Of a stretch of 46,172 bases of DNA, positions 23,216 to 31,400 are shown piece by piece. Under the pieces are notes generated by a model. It saw nothing but the letters and a program-made list of their open reading frames with translations, did not search any database and was not told where the DNA came from. A program made the translations under genes and the position numbers. Positions within the stretch are counted from its first letter, which is position 1. The number at the start of each line of letters is the position of its first letter. This DNA comes from Candidatus Methylacidiphilales bacterium (GTDB taxonomy: Bacteria; Verrucomicrobiota; Verrucomicrobiia; Methylacidiphilales; JAAUTS01): positions 1 through 46,172 of the forward strand of contig JAQTNW010000025.1 of NCBI GenBank assembly GCA_028713655.1, given 5' to 3'.

Positions 23216-23904
23216 TGAAACCAAATTTGTTGTTGATCGGCGGCCCGGGCGCCGGCAAGGGAACACAATCGGAACGGCTCAGCCAATGGCTGGGCGTGCC
23301 GCATCTATCCACGGGCGAAATCTTCCGTCAGCAGATAGCCCTGGGCACCGCGCTGGGAAAAGAGGCCGCCATCTACATCGACCGGGGGCGGTTGGTGCCT
23401 GACAACCTCGCGGATCTGGTGGCCGAGGAACGTTTGGCGCTCCCCGACGCGCAGGACGGTTATGTCCTGGATGGCTATCCGCGCTCGCTGCCGCAGGCGC
23501 TGGAGCTGGCGCGCGCCCTGAAACAACGCGGCCACAAGCTGGACGCGGCGATTTATCTCGATGTGCCGGATGAAGACATCATGACGCGCCTGTCGGGCCG
23601 CCTGACCTGCCGCTCCTGCGGGAAAACCTGCCATGCCCTTTTTTATCCACCCAGGCAGGCCGGAATTTGCGACGCCTGCGGCGGGGAGCTCTACCAACGT
23701 AATGACGATAATCCCGCCTCAATCAGCGCCCGCCTTAGGATCTTTCATGGAATCACGGGTCCCATGCTGGACTATTACCGGGGAAAAGGGCTGTTGATTT
23801 CAGTGGATGCCACCACCGGCATGGAAAAGGTCTCGGAACAGATCCGATTCTGCGTCCAGGGCTTGATGCAGCCTGTATCGGCAGTTCCAGTCCAACCGGT
23901 ATAA
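23215..23904 (+). CDS. adk: Adenylate kinase with zinc-binding lid
   Basis: A 229-residue enzyme catalysing ATP + AMP = 2 ADP. P-loop is GGPGAGKGTQ near the N-terminus; STGEIFRQQIALGTALGKEA, YVLDGYPRSLPQA (AMP-site Arg) and a lid with CRSCGKTCHALFYP and CDACGGELYQR, giving four cysteines for Zn; ARLRIFHGITGPML is the C-terminal core. ATG at 23215 is chosen over TTG at 23212 because it overlaps the preceding stop. The C-terminal tail (QGLMQPVSAVPVQPV) is slightly longer than usual. A standalone adk next to a transglutaminase is unusual, as it commonly sits with secY. Confidence 0.95.
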   Translation: MKPNLLLIGGPGAGKGTQSERLSQWLGVPHLSTGEIFRQQIALGTALGKEAAIYIDRGRLVPDNLADLVAEERLALPDAQDGYVLDGYPRSLPQALELARALKQRGHKLDAAIYLDVPDEDIMTRLSGRLTCRSCGKTCHALFYPPRQAGICDACGGELYQRNDDNPASISARLRIFHGITGPMLDYYRGKGLLISVDATTGMEKVSEQIRFCVQGLMQPVSAVPVQPV

Positions 23905-24121
23905 AAGGAGTCAGAGAACACATTTCCATCCGCAGATCGTTCAGATTGGCGCAGATGAAAAGCCAGAGATTTAAAACCGGAATAGGTTTCGCCGCGAAAA
24001 ACGCAAAATATTCTGAATTCTGCATTTTTATTCTCTGAGTTTCCGGCGCCTCTGTGCGTGGTGGTGCGTGGCAATTCAATCGATCCGTTACATCTTGCCG
24101 CAAGCCCGCTTCCATGATAAG
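23905..24121. repeat. Degenerate repeat spacer downstream of adk
   Basis: 217 bases of repeat-like text: ATTTCCATCCGCAGATCG, CGCGAAAAACGCAAAATATTC and CGCCTCTGTGCGTGGTGGTG. These relate to the wording of 4846-4978 and other gaps. An open frame from 24068 joins the next gene but the extra residues lack protein-like character. Confidence 0.5.
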
Positions 24122-25615
24122 ATGGAACATGCCGTGAACACGCTTCTCGTCTATCCGGAGTTCCCCGACACCTTTTGGAGTTTCAAACATGCCCTGAAGT
24201 TCATCGGTAAACGGGCCGCCCTCCCCCCGCTGGGATTGCTCACCCTGGCGGCCATGCTGCCGCAGGCTTGGAAAAAACGCCTGGTGGATGCCAATGTACA
24301 GAGACTCCGGGACAGAGACCTGGCTTGGGCCGATCTTGTGTGTATCAGTGCGATGATCGCACAGCGGGAATCAGCCCAAGCGATCATCGCACGCTGCCGC
24401 GCCGCAGGTAAAAAAATCATCGCCGGCGGGCCCTTGTTCACCAGTGACCATGCGGCGTTTTCCGGCGTGGATCATTTCGTCCTCAATGAAGCGGAGGAAA
24501 CCCTGCCGGAATTTTTAAGCAATTTCGAACGAGGCTGCGCCCGTCGAGTCTATGCCACCGACAAATTTGCCGATATGCGCCAAACCCCGGTTCCACTCTG
24601 GGAATTGGCGGACATGCGCCGTTATGGCTCAATGAACATCCAGTATTCGCGCGGCTGCCCGTTCGACTGCGAATTTTGCGACGTGACGGCAAAGTTCGGC
24701 CATCGGCCCCGCACCAAGCCGCCTGCACAAATCCTTGCGGAACTCGACAGCCTTTACGCTGCGGGCTGGCGCGGGTCCGTGTTTTTCGTGGATGACAACT
24801 TGATCGGCAACAAGCATGCATTGAAGGCCGAGCTTTTGCCCGCGCTGATTGCTTGGCAACACAAACGGCGCCACGGCCTTCCCTTCTACACCGAAGCCTC
24901 AATCAATCTTGCGGATGACGAGGAATTGATGCGATTGATGGCGGAAGCCGGATTCGACACGGTGTTCGTTGGCATCGAAACACCCGACTCCGCCAGCTTG
25001 AAGGAATGCAACAAGCGCCAGAACCAGGGGCGCGATCTCGTTGAGAGCGTGAAACGCATCCAGCGGGCGGGCTTGCAGGTCCAGGGCGGATTCATCGTGG
25101 GGTTCGATAGCGATCTGCCGAGCATTTTCCAACGCCAGGTGGCGTTCATTCAACAAAGCGGCATTGTAACCGCAATGGTCGGCCTCCTCAACGCCCTGCC
25201 CGGCACCAAGTTGTACGCGCGCATGCAGCGGGAGGACAGGCTGGTCTCCAAAACGACCGGCAACAACGCGGACGGCACGCTCAACTTCATTTCACGCATG
25301 CCGGTGCAACAGTTGGTGGAAGGCTATAAAAATATTCTGCGCGGCATCTACGCCCCGCGCCCCTACTATCAACGCATCCGCACCTTACTGAAAGAGTACC
25401 GCCGACCCAGGATTTCGGTTTCGTTTAGTTGGCGGCATTTGCTTGCTCTCGCCTACTCAAGCCTGAGGTTGGGCGTCATTGGCCGCGAACGGTTCCAATA
25501 CTGGCGCCTTCTCACCTGGACCCTGTTTCACCGGCCCGCGCAAATGCAATTGGCCGTGACGCTCGCCATTTATGGACACCATTTCCGGAAATGCTGCGCC
25601 GCCATCGGCGTGTAA
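24122..25615 (+). CDS. B12-binding-type radical SAM protein (DUF4070-like tail)
   Basis: A 497-residue protein in two main parts. Residues 6-150 look like a cobalamin-binding Rossmann domain (NTLLVYPEFPDTFWSFKHAL, VCISAMIAQRES, IIAGGPLFTS) but the usual DxHxxG cobalt-ligand motif is not visible, only DANVQRL at that place. Residues 170-400 are the radical SAM core with CxxxCxxC at Cys179, Cys183 and Cys186 (RGCPFDCEFCD), IETP and a glycine-rich GGFIVGFDSD. The C-terminal 100 residues fit DUF4070. Related enzymes methylate hopanoids (HpnP) or act on other lipids or cofactors. Substrate unknown. The ATG at 24122 is preferred over the longer frame from 24068, which reads into the repeat. Confidence 0.85.
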   Translation: MEHAVNTLLVYPEFPDTFWSFKHALKFIGKRAALPPLGLLTLAAMLPQAWKKRLVDANVQRLRDRDLAWADLVCISAMIAQRESAQAIIARCRAAGKKIIAGGPLFTSDHAAFSGVDHFVLNEAEETLPEFLSNFERGCARRVYATDKFADMRQTPVPLWELADMRRYGSMNIQYSRGCPFDCEFCDVTAKFGHRPRTKPPAQILAELDSLYAAGWRGSVFFVDDNLIGNKHALKAELLPALIAWQHKRRHGLPFYTEASINLADDEELMRLMAEAGFDTVFVGIETPDSASLKECNKRQNQGRDLVESVKRIQRAGLQVQGGFIVGFDSDLPSIFQRQVAFIQQSGIVTAMVGLLNALPGTKLYARMQREDRLVSKTTGNNADGTLNFISRMPVQQLVEGYKNILRGIYAPRPYYQRIRTLLKEYRRPRISVSFSWRHLLALAYSSLRLGVIGRERFQYWRLLTWTLFHRPAQMQLAVTLAIYGHHFRKCCAAIGV

Positions 25616-25660
25616 TCGTTGTGTTTTAAGCTCGCACCCGGCGAATCCGTCCGGTGGCAG

Positions 25661-25685
25661 ATTTTTAAGTCTTAAGTTTTAAGCC
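25661..25685 (-). repeat. AT-rich 25-base dispersed repeat, copy 3
   Basis: The reverse complement begins GGCTTAAAACTTAAGACTTA. About 20 of 25 positions match copy 1 at 8356-8380. Confidence 0.5.
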
Positions 25686-25786
25686 TCTTTTTGAATTTGT
25701 ATTCTACTCATCCTGAACGACTTAACGATTCCTCATTAGATAGACCGAATCAAATTCCAACTTCGGGCGTTAAATACCATGAAACT

Positions 25787-26125
25787 ATGAAAATCAAATC
25801 CCTTAAACCTCTTGTCACCGCGTCCGCGTGTTTGCTCGGGCTTTTTGTCCTGCAACCCGCCCAGGCGCACGATCATATCGGATTCAGCATCCAAATCGGC
25901 GGCCCACCGCCGCCCTGTCCCGTCATTGTCGAACGGCGGTGGGAAGGCCCTTCGCCCGATGCCGTTTGGGTGGAACCCCACTACGAATGGCTCAATGGCA
26001 GATGGGTCTGGTTTCGCGGCTATTACATGTACCCACCCCGGCGTGATTGCGAATGGGTTCCCGCGCATTATGAGTATTACCACCATTCCCACTTTTGGGT
26101 TGAGGGACACTGGAGAGATCGCTGA
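25787..26125 (+). CDS. Secreted YXWxxGxW-repeat-like small protein
   Basis: A 112-residue exported protein with a signal peptide ending LQPAQAHD, cut probably after AQA. The mature part is rich in Trp, Tyr, His and Pro: PDAVWVEPHYEWLNGRWVWF and WVPAHYEYYHHSHFWVEGHW. These are Y-x-W-x-x-G-x-W-like repeats found in many small envelope proteins (the YXWGXW family), thought to bind or coat surfaces. GPPPPCPV contains one cysteine. Start chosen for the signal peptide; an upstream frame to 25691 has no signal. Function unknown. Confidence 0.8.
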   Translation: MKIKSLKPLVTASACLLGLFVLQPAQAHDHIGFSIQIGGPPPPCPVIVERRWEGPSPDAVWVEPHYEWLNGRWVWFRGYYMYPPRRDCEWVPAHYEYYHHSHFWVEGHWRDR

Positions 26126-26267
26126 GAGCAACCAGGGCTTTGTAGTCGCGCAATATCATGCTTGATCCGTTAAGTGATATCCCAAAAGGACCGCTCCATT
26201 CGGTTTGACAGCCCGCAAGGCTGGCCTTTTTATTGTAAGCGAAGCCGGGTTATGGCAGGTTAAAATC

Positions 26268-26513
26268 ATGAAAGGGTTTATTAATGAGGCTGCTACCCGG
26301 GCCGTAACCGATGGGGATATACTGGAATGCGCCTTGGAGCAGATGCACAAATACAAGCCCGAGCCCACTTTCTCAAAGACCGTAGTTGGGAGTCTGTCAC
26401 CAACGTCAACCGGGCAATTTGTGAGAGAGGCAGGGCAGCAGCAGGCCCGAACCCTCAAAGCGATACGGCGGGCCTTACGACAAAGGGGGAAGCGTTGTGC
26501 TCCAAAAATCTGA
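26268..26513 (+). CDS. Possible small protein of unknown function
   Basis: An 81-codon ORF starting MKGFINEAATRAVTDGDILE, moderately basic at the end (RRALRQRGKRCAPKI). It overlaps the TTG start of the protease fusion gene by 19 bases. A weak AGG lies upstream of the ATG. The composition is plausible for a small protein, but I recognise no family and it could be chance. The longer frame to 26205 is less likely. Confidence 0.3.
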   Translation: MKGFINEAATRAVTDGDILECALEQMHKYKPEPTFSKTVVGSLSPTSTGQFVREAGQQQARTLKAIRRALRQRGKRCAPKI

Positions 26514-28294
26514 CGGTTGCCGCCAAGCAGGAACGCAAGTTTAGCTTACTGCTTCTCAGTCTGTGGTTTTGGACTGCCATATTTTCCGCCCATGCCAATG
26601 TAAAGGAACCCGACGCAGGAGATATTGGAAGCGCATTAGCCTACGCCAAGGATTCGGACTTTTTAACAGTCGAATACGTGGCAGTTAACAGCCCTACGGC
26701 TAAAGCTGGAATCAAAAAAGGTGATTGCGTTACGGCTATTAACGACATCTCGACACGAGGGATGTCTCTCAAGGAGGCCAGACATTCTATTGATGGGAAC
26801 ATCGGCGGAATGGTGAAGTTGACAGTTCGCCACGGTGCATCGAGAGATGAACAGGTTCCCATTGTACGACAATCCTTTCCCGATACCTATTTGCAAGCAG
26901 CAACGGAAGGCGATCCAAGAGCAGAATTCAGTCTGGGGCTCTTCTACCAATTCAGTCCAACTACGACACGCGACCTTCCCAAGGCAGTGGAATGGTATCG
27001 TAAAGCGGCAGATCAAGGCTACGACTGGGCTCAGACCAACCTTGCATACATGTACAAGCATGGTTTGGGTGCCCCGAAAGACCTCGAAGCCTCAGCAGCC
27101 TGGTATCTCAAGGCCGCAAAGCAGGAAGATGCCGTGGCTGAAACAAATCTGGCCTTGCTCTACTACCGCGGCGAAGGCGTCCACCAGAGTGATAAGGATG
27201 CATTCGACTGGTTTTATAGCGCCGCCCTACAGGGGGACTCAACGGCTGAGTACTATCTGGGCCTTCTTTACCGGGATGGTCGTAGCGTGGCTAAAAATGA
27301 TCGGGAAGCTTTCATTTGGTACTACCGATCTGCGCAGCAGGATAATTTCAGCGCAGAATGGTGCCTGGCTTATATGTATGAAAAGGGGCGGGGCGTGACG
27401 CGAAATATTGAGGAAGCGCTAAAATGGTATCATAAGGCACAGATCGGCTTTCCTCAAGATAAACAGCTCAAGAAGGATGTAATCCGTATAAGCTTGAAAG
27501 CCTTTTTAGGAACACGCGATTTCACCACTCTGGATCTTTCGCTCATCATGTCGGTTTTCCAGCGAGAGATCTTGTGTGCCTTATTTTTATTGGTGGCAGT
27601 TTACATCGTTGGCGGCATCGTCCTATTCTATTTCAGTCTCAGGGTGTCTGACGCCGAACTGAAGCTCCCTCTGGCAATTGGGTGGGTTGTGTTTTATCTG
27701 GAAAGCCAAGGGGTCGCTTTATTTGCCGTCTTTATTCATGGGAAATTGCTCACTGCCGACACCCTGATTGCCGCGATGGCTATTTTCAGCGCTTTGCCTG
27801 TAATTGCCTCTTCTTGCGTACTCAATCGACGCCACATTTGGAAGGCATCACAGACTCCTTGGAAAACTCTTCTGCTTTATGGCACAGGTTCATGTTTAGC
27901 AGCCCTTATCATTGCTCTTGGATATGACAAAATCTATACTTTGATCACTCATTCGTCACTACCATCCCAGGCCACACTAGCCCTTTTCCTCAAGGCGAAA
28001 CAGGTATCCGCCTGGCTGACCTATGCCAGTATCGCATTGGCCCTACCCGTTGCCGAAGAGGTTATCTTCCGCGGCTATCTCTTCGATGTCTTGAGAAAAC
28101 ATTTCTCGGGGAACATCGTTGTGCTTATCACCGCACTCGCTTTTTCCTTGGTGCATTTTCAATGGCTCTATTTCGTGCCCCTGTTCGGATTCGGCTTGGT
28201 ACTGGGTTGGGTAAAACTGAAAACAAACTCCCTGCGCCTTCCAGTATTTCTACACGCAATCAACAACGCGCTTGTTCTGGCATTCGCCGGTTGA
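26495..28294 (+). CDS. PDZ / Sel1-repeat / CPBP intramembrane protease fusion
   Basis: A 599-residue protein with a TTG start at 26495, chosen because AGGGGGAA lies just upstream and a signal-like segment follows (SLLLLSLWFWTAIFSAHA). Residues about 45-110 are a PDZ-like domain (VEYVAVNSPTAKAGIKKGDC, INDISTRGMSLKEA). About 130-315 holds five Sel1 repeats, each with A-x-x-x-L-G/A and A-x-W-Y (for example AVEWYRKAADQGYDWAQTNL). After that come six or more transmembrane helices. The CPBP/Abi domain has EEVIFRG (Glu521-Glu522), FSLVHFQW (His554) and FLHAINNA (His587), the three catalytic motifs. Such proteases cut membrane substrates. The PDZ plus Sel1 front end would be periplasmic and probably selects or senses substrates. 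Confidence 0.82.
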   Translation: MCSKNLTVAAKQERKFSLLLLSLWFWTAIFSAHANVKEPDAGDIGSALAYAKDSDFLTVEYVAVNSPTAKAGIKKGDCVTAINDISTRGMSLKEARHSIDGNIGGMVKLTVRHGASRDEQVPIVRQSFPDTYLQAATEGDPRAEFSLGLFYQFSPTTTRDLPKAVEWYRKAADQGYDWAQTNLAYMYKHGLGAPKDLEASAAWYLKAAKQEDAVAETNLALLYYRGEGVHQSDKDAFDWFYSAALQGDSTAEYYLGLLYRDGRSVAKNDREAFIWYYRSAQQDNFSAEWCLAYMYEKGRGVTRNIEEALKWYHKAQIGFPQDKQLKKDVIRISLKAFLGTRDFTTLDLSLIMSVFQREILCALFLLVAVYIVGGIVLFYFSLRVSDAELKLPLAIGWVVFYLESQGVALFAVFIHGKLLTADTLIAAMAIFSALPVIASSCVLNRRHIWKASQTPWKTLLLYGTGSCLAALIIALGYDKIYTLITHSSLPSQATLALFLKAKQVSAWLTYASIALALPVAEEVIFRGYLFDVLRKHFSGNIVVLITALAFSLVHFQWLYFVPLFGFGLVLGWVKLKTNSLRLPVFLHAINNALVLAFAG

Positions 28295-28354
28295 GCACGC
28301 CTCTTGATTGTTTGCGGTGTCTCTACATTCTTGTAGTATAGTGCAATAATAGCC

Positions 28355-28388
28355 TTGATTATGATAAATATTGCTGTATAAAGCAATT
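28355..28388 (+). promoter_or_regulatory. hipBA promoter with overlapping inverted-repeat operator
   Basis: TTGATT (28355-28360) and TATAAA (28377-28382) are spaced by 16 bases. A perfect dyad ATTGCT (28370-28375) and AGCAAT (28382-28387) with a 6-base spacer covers the -10 region and reaches the start codon, a good place for HipB to repress its own operon. The -10 lies 6 bases before the ATG, so the message would be leaderless; no Shine-Dalgarno is seen. Confidence 0.6.
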
Positions 28389-28643
28389 ATGCAAACCACC
28401 CAGGAGCTTGGGGATTTAGTGGCCCGCCGACGGCACGAGCTCAAATTAAAGCAAAAGGACGTTGCGAATCGAGCCGGACTGACTCCCGGTCTGCTCTCCC
28501 GTTTGGAGCGCGGTCATCTGCCTGAGTTTGGCGTCCGCAAGTTGATGGCTCTTCTTGCTGTGTTAGGCCTGGAACTCCAGGCAACTGAAAGTGGAACGGC
28601 AGGCAATCTGGACGAGCTGCGCAAGGAGCATGGCGGAATATGA
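28389..28643 (+). CDS. hipB: HipB-like helix-turn-helix antitoxin/repressor
   Basis: An 84-residue Xre-family protein: LGDLVARRRHELKLKQKDVA, NRAGLTPGLLSRLERG, then FGVRKLMALLAVLGLELQA. It should bind the ATTGCT/AGCAAT dyad that overlaps its promoter and neutralise HipA. The ATG at 28389 comes directly after the operator. It overlaps hipA by 4 bases (ATGA), so the two are coupled. Confidence 0.88.
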   Translation: MQTTQELGDLVARRRHELKLKQKDVANRAGLTPGLLSRLERGHLPEFGVRKLMALLAVLGLELQATESGTAGNLDELRKEHGGI

Positions 28644-29968
28644 AACTTGCGGTCCATGTTCTGGGGCGGGAAGTTGGCATTTTGGAACCGGTTGGCCGTT
28701 TCAAGAGTGTTTTTACCTATCACGCCAATGCCAATCCCGATGACTTCCTCTCGCTGACCATGCCCGTGCGGACGGAGTCGTATCGTTGGGATGCGCCTCT
28801 GCATCCAATCTTTCAGATGAACCTGCCGGAAGGTTATCTGCTGCAAGTCCTGCAGGAAAAGTTTGGTCCCCAGATTGGCGCGGATCCCACGGCGCTTCTT
28901 TCGGTGATTGGACGCCATATGATAGGGCGATTGCAGGTGGCTGCGCCGGGAGCCAAACTGGATGAACCTCCACAAGCGTTGGAAGTGGCCGACTTGCTGC
29001 AGGGCGACAATTCGGAGCGAGCTTTCGCGGAGTTGGTCCGACAACATGCCACAAGCGGTGTATCCGGAGTGATTCCAAAATTCCTCGAAGGCCAGGATGA
29101 ACCTTTCGGGATTGATGCTTTTAACAAGACCACGCTCTTTACGGGCCGGTATATTATTAAGGGCTCCTCCCGGAATCTGCCTTTTGCAGCTCTGAACGAA
29201 CACCTCTGCATGCAAGTCGCGGCGAAGATTTTGCCTGCAACGAAAACACAAATCTCCGAAGACGGGAAAGCATTGGTGGTACATCGGTTCGATATCGATG
29301 ACCTGGGTCATCCGAAGTATGGCATGGAGGATTTTTGTGTTCTACTCGGTCTGCCTTCATCGGCCAAATACGGCACCGCATGGGAAAGGATTGCGAAGGC
29401 CATACGCGACCACGTTCCGGGCGTCGGCCGGATCGACGCCTTTCGATATCTCGCGTTGACCTTGTTTTTGACGTATGCGTTACGCAATGCAGACTGCCAC
29501 GCCAAGAATATCGCGTTGCTATACACCACCCGGGCCGATGTCCGGATGTCCCCGGTTTATGACATGCTCACCACAGTTGTTTATCCCGGCCATCAGGATT
29601 CCCCTCCCGGCATTTCTTTCTTGGGGAAGAAGACCTGGAAGCCGGGCAGGAATTTAAAAAACTTTATCACCGCGCAGTTTGGCGTTCCCCTGCGTGAGCA
29701 AAATCAAATGGTGGAGGCGGTGAGCGACGCGGTTTCCGACACGGTTCCACTGGTTCGTCAAGCCATCGAGAAGCACCCTGAATTCCGAAACCTCGGCAAA
29801 CACATGCTGCTGGCTTGGGAAGAGGGTGTTACAGGCCTGCGGGACAAGCGCCTTTATTCCCTGGGAGCATGGAAATCAACAGAACCGCTCAAAGGAATTT
29901 CCGACCCACCCAAGCTAAAAAATCCAAAAAAGGTTATCGGTCGTTCGGAAGGTTTGGGACAGCGGTAA
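28640..29968 (+). CDS. hipA: HipA-family serine/threonine kinase toxin
   Basis: A 442-residue HipA protein. The N-terminal subdomain (MKLAVHVLGREVGILEPVGR) is followed by a Ser-rich phosphate loop SGVSGVIPKF (139-148), the ATP lysine in RYIIKGSS, HRFDID, NADCHAKN (283-290, catalytic Asp285 and metal-binding Asn290), and SPVYDMLTT (Asp308, the DFG-like Asp). Such kinases phosphorylate a translation factor such as GltX and induce growth arrest. The family motif GNxDxHxKN has Arg in place of the first Gly (RNADCHAKN). It forms an operon with hipB. Confidence 0.92.
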   Translation: MKLAVHVLGREVGILEPVGRFKSVFTYHANANPDDFLSLTMPVRTESYRWDAPLHPIFQMNLPEGYLLQVLQEKFGPQIGADPTALLSVIGRHMIGRLQVAAPGAKLDEPPQALEVADLLQGDNSERAFAELVRQHATSGVSGVIPKFLEGQDEPFGIDAFNKTTLFTGRYIIKGSSRNLPFAALNEHLCMQVAAKILPATKTQISEDGKALVVHRFDIDDLGHPKYGMEDFCVLLGLPSSAKYGTAWERIAKAIRDHVPGVGRIDAFRYLALTLFLTYALRNADCHAKNIALLYTTRADVRMSPVYDMLTTVVYPGHQDSPPGISFLGKKTWKPGRNLKNFITAQFGVPLREQNQMVEAVSDAVSDTVPLVRQAIEKHPEFRNLGKHMLLAWEEGVTGLRDKRLYSLGAWKSTEPLKGISDPPKLKNPKKVIGRSEGLGQR

Positions 29969-30017
29969 GCCCTGGACTGTGGATTTATCACTGCTTTCAA
30001 GGTTGCGCCACTTAGTC

Positions 30018-30047
30018 TTGCCATCCTTTTTAAGTACGGTGTAATAC
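30018..30047 (+). promoter_or_regulatory. Probable promoter of tRNA-Ala
   Basis: TTGCCA (30018-30023) and TAATAC (30042-30047) with an 18-base spacer. Transcription would start about 20 bases before the tRNA. The match is fair, not perfect. Confidence 0.45.
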
Positions 30048-30072
30048 ACTCCTGATTATTTAAAGTGATTTT

Positions 30073-30145
30073 GGGGGTATAGCTCAGTTGGTAGAGCGTC
30101 TCGTTCGCAATGAGAAGGTCAGGGGTTCGAATCCCCTTACCTCCA
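30073..30145 (+). tRNA. tRNA-Ala, anticodon CGC
   Basis: A 73-nucleotide cloverleaf. The acceptor stem GGGGGTA pairs with TACCTCC and includes the G3-U70 wobble that identifies alanine tRNA. D stem GCTC/GAGC, anticodon stem TCTCG/TGAGA, loop TTCGCAA with anticodon CGC at 30106-30108, variable loop AGGTC, T stem AGGGG/CCCCT with TTCGAAT loop. The CCA end is not encoded (A is followed by TGA) and must be added by the nucleotidyltransferase. It reads GCG codons. Confidence 0.95.
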
Positions 30146-30176
30146 TGAATCCTGAAAATCCCGGGCCTTTTTTAAA

Positions 30177-31223
30177 TCACAAACTGTCCAAAATCGCCGT
30201 CACCGAGGCGCGCGCTCCGCAGATAACCGTGTCCGACGCGCCGTAGTAAATCGTGATTTGATCCCCATCGACAAGATGGCCGTTCGTGAAAACAACATTG
30301 CCGACAAAGCCCTTCTGCTCATATTCCGCGACGGGTTGCATGAACGGCTCTCGGCTGCGCGCAAGCACCCGCGACGGATCGTCCAAATCCAGGAGCAGCG
30401 CCGCAAGACAGTAGCGATGGACGGCAGTCGCGCCGTGATAAATTTCAAGCCAGCCTTTCGGCGTCTTGATTGGCGCGGCGCCCGCGCCGATGCGCGCGCT
30501 GTCCCATTCGCCGGGGCGCGTCATGGCAATACAGCGGTGGTCGCCCCAATGCAGCATGTCAGGCGAGCGGCTGACCCAGATGAAGTTCCCGCCGGGACCG
30601 CCTCCGCTCGGGCGATGCAGCGCATGGTAGAAACCCTTGATCTTCTCCGGGAAAAGCGCGCAATCCTTGTTATTCGGCGGGAAGATCACTCCATGCTTCG
30701 TAAAGTTCCGCCAATCCTTCGTCGAACTCATCCCAACGCAGATGCCAAATTCCGATACCGCCGTGTAGGTGAGCCAGTACGTCCCCTCGATAAACTCCAC
30801 ACGGCAATCCTCAATACCGAATGATTCATGGCTGCCCATGCCCGGCAAGGTGGGCCGCTCATCGACAGCAAAGTGTACCCCGTCGTCACTCCATGCCAGC
30901 CGCAGATGCGAGAGCGTGGTGAGATAACTGCGGTCCTTGTATTCGAACACGCGCGGATCGGCGGCTTTGAAATCCGGATCGTCCTTGCGAATCCGTAAAA
31001 TTCGGATGCCACCCTCGCTTTCCGGATCCAGCAACGGCGTGCTCACCCAACCCTCCTCCTGTTTCGGGCGTTCGGCGACACGCAGCAGCAGACCAGTGCG
31101 GCCCTTGAAACGGAAGGCGCCGGGATTCAGCAGACATTCCACGACCATGTCCTCGCGGGAGGGCCGCACATCAACCGGGCTGAGAATCGGGTTTTCAGGA
31201 AAGCGTTCGACCAGTTCTTTCAT
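30177..31223 (-). CDS. Glycoside hydrolase family 130 (mannoside phosphorylase-like)
   Basis: A 348-residue five-bladed propeller enzyme. RFPENPILSPVDVRPSR at the start, then SHESFGIEDCRVEF with probable catalytic Asp139, NKDCALFPEKIKGFYHALHR and WDSARIGAGAAPIKTPKGWL, then EIYHGA and ILARSREPFMQP. GH130 enzymes reversibly phosphorolyse beta-mannosides, or hydrolyse them in some groups. The PxxxxNxDCALFPEK region suggests phosphorylase type. Cytoplasmic, no signal peptide. Together with GH92 and GH36 nearby it fits use of mannose- and galactose-containing glycans, with mannose-1-phosphate as product. Confidence 0.88.
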   Translation of the reverse strand: MKELVERFPENPILSPVDVRPSREDMVVECLLNPGAFRFKGRTGLLLRVAERPKQEEGWVSTPLLDPESEGGIRILRIRKDDPDFKAADPRVFEYKDRSYLTTLSHLRLAWSDDGVHFAVDERPTLPGMGSHESFGIEDCRVEFIEGTYWLTYTAVSEFGICVGMSSTKDWRNFTKHGVIFPPNNKDCALFPEKIKGFYHALHRPSGGGPGGNFIWVSRSPDMLHWGDHRCIAMTRPGEWDSARIGAGAAPIKTPKGWLEIYHGATAVHRYCLAALLLDLDDPSRVLARSREPFMQPVAEYEQKGFVGNVVFTNGHLVDGDQITIYYGASDTVICGARASVTAILDSL

Positions 31224-31400
31224 GGAAGGAATTCGGTTGTGTTTGTAGATTCAGAAAACCTTGCAAGCGGCGAGTGCCGTGTCAAGGCGACAGACCCAAG
31301 GTATCCGCCTCTCATCCTGTCAAAACGTAAAACTTCATTCTATGCCCACCGGCTTGATTCCAGGCTCGCGTACTGCAAGGCAGTGGGTTAAACTATTTCC

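Noticed and set aside
26156-26458. 100-codon minus-strand frame beside the CPBP fusion
   Set aside because: Cys-rich low-likelihood composition, overlapped by the opposite-strand ORF and the leader of the fusion gene.
30146-30176. CCCGGGCC followed by six T after tRNA-Ala
   Set aside because: Looks like a terminator but CCCGGG is a self-palindrome with no loop, and no longer stem can form.
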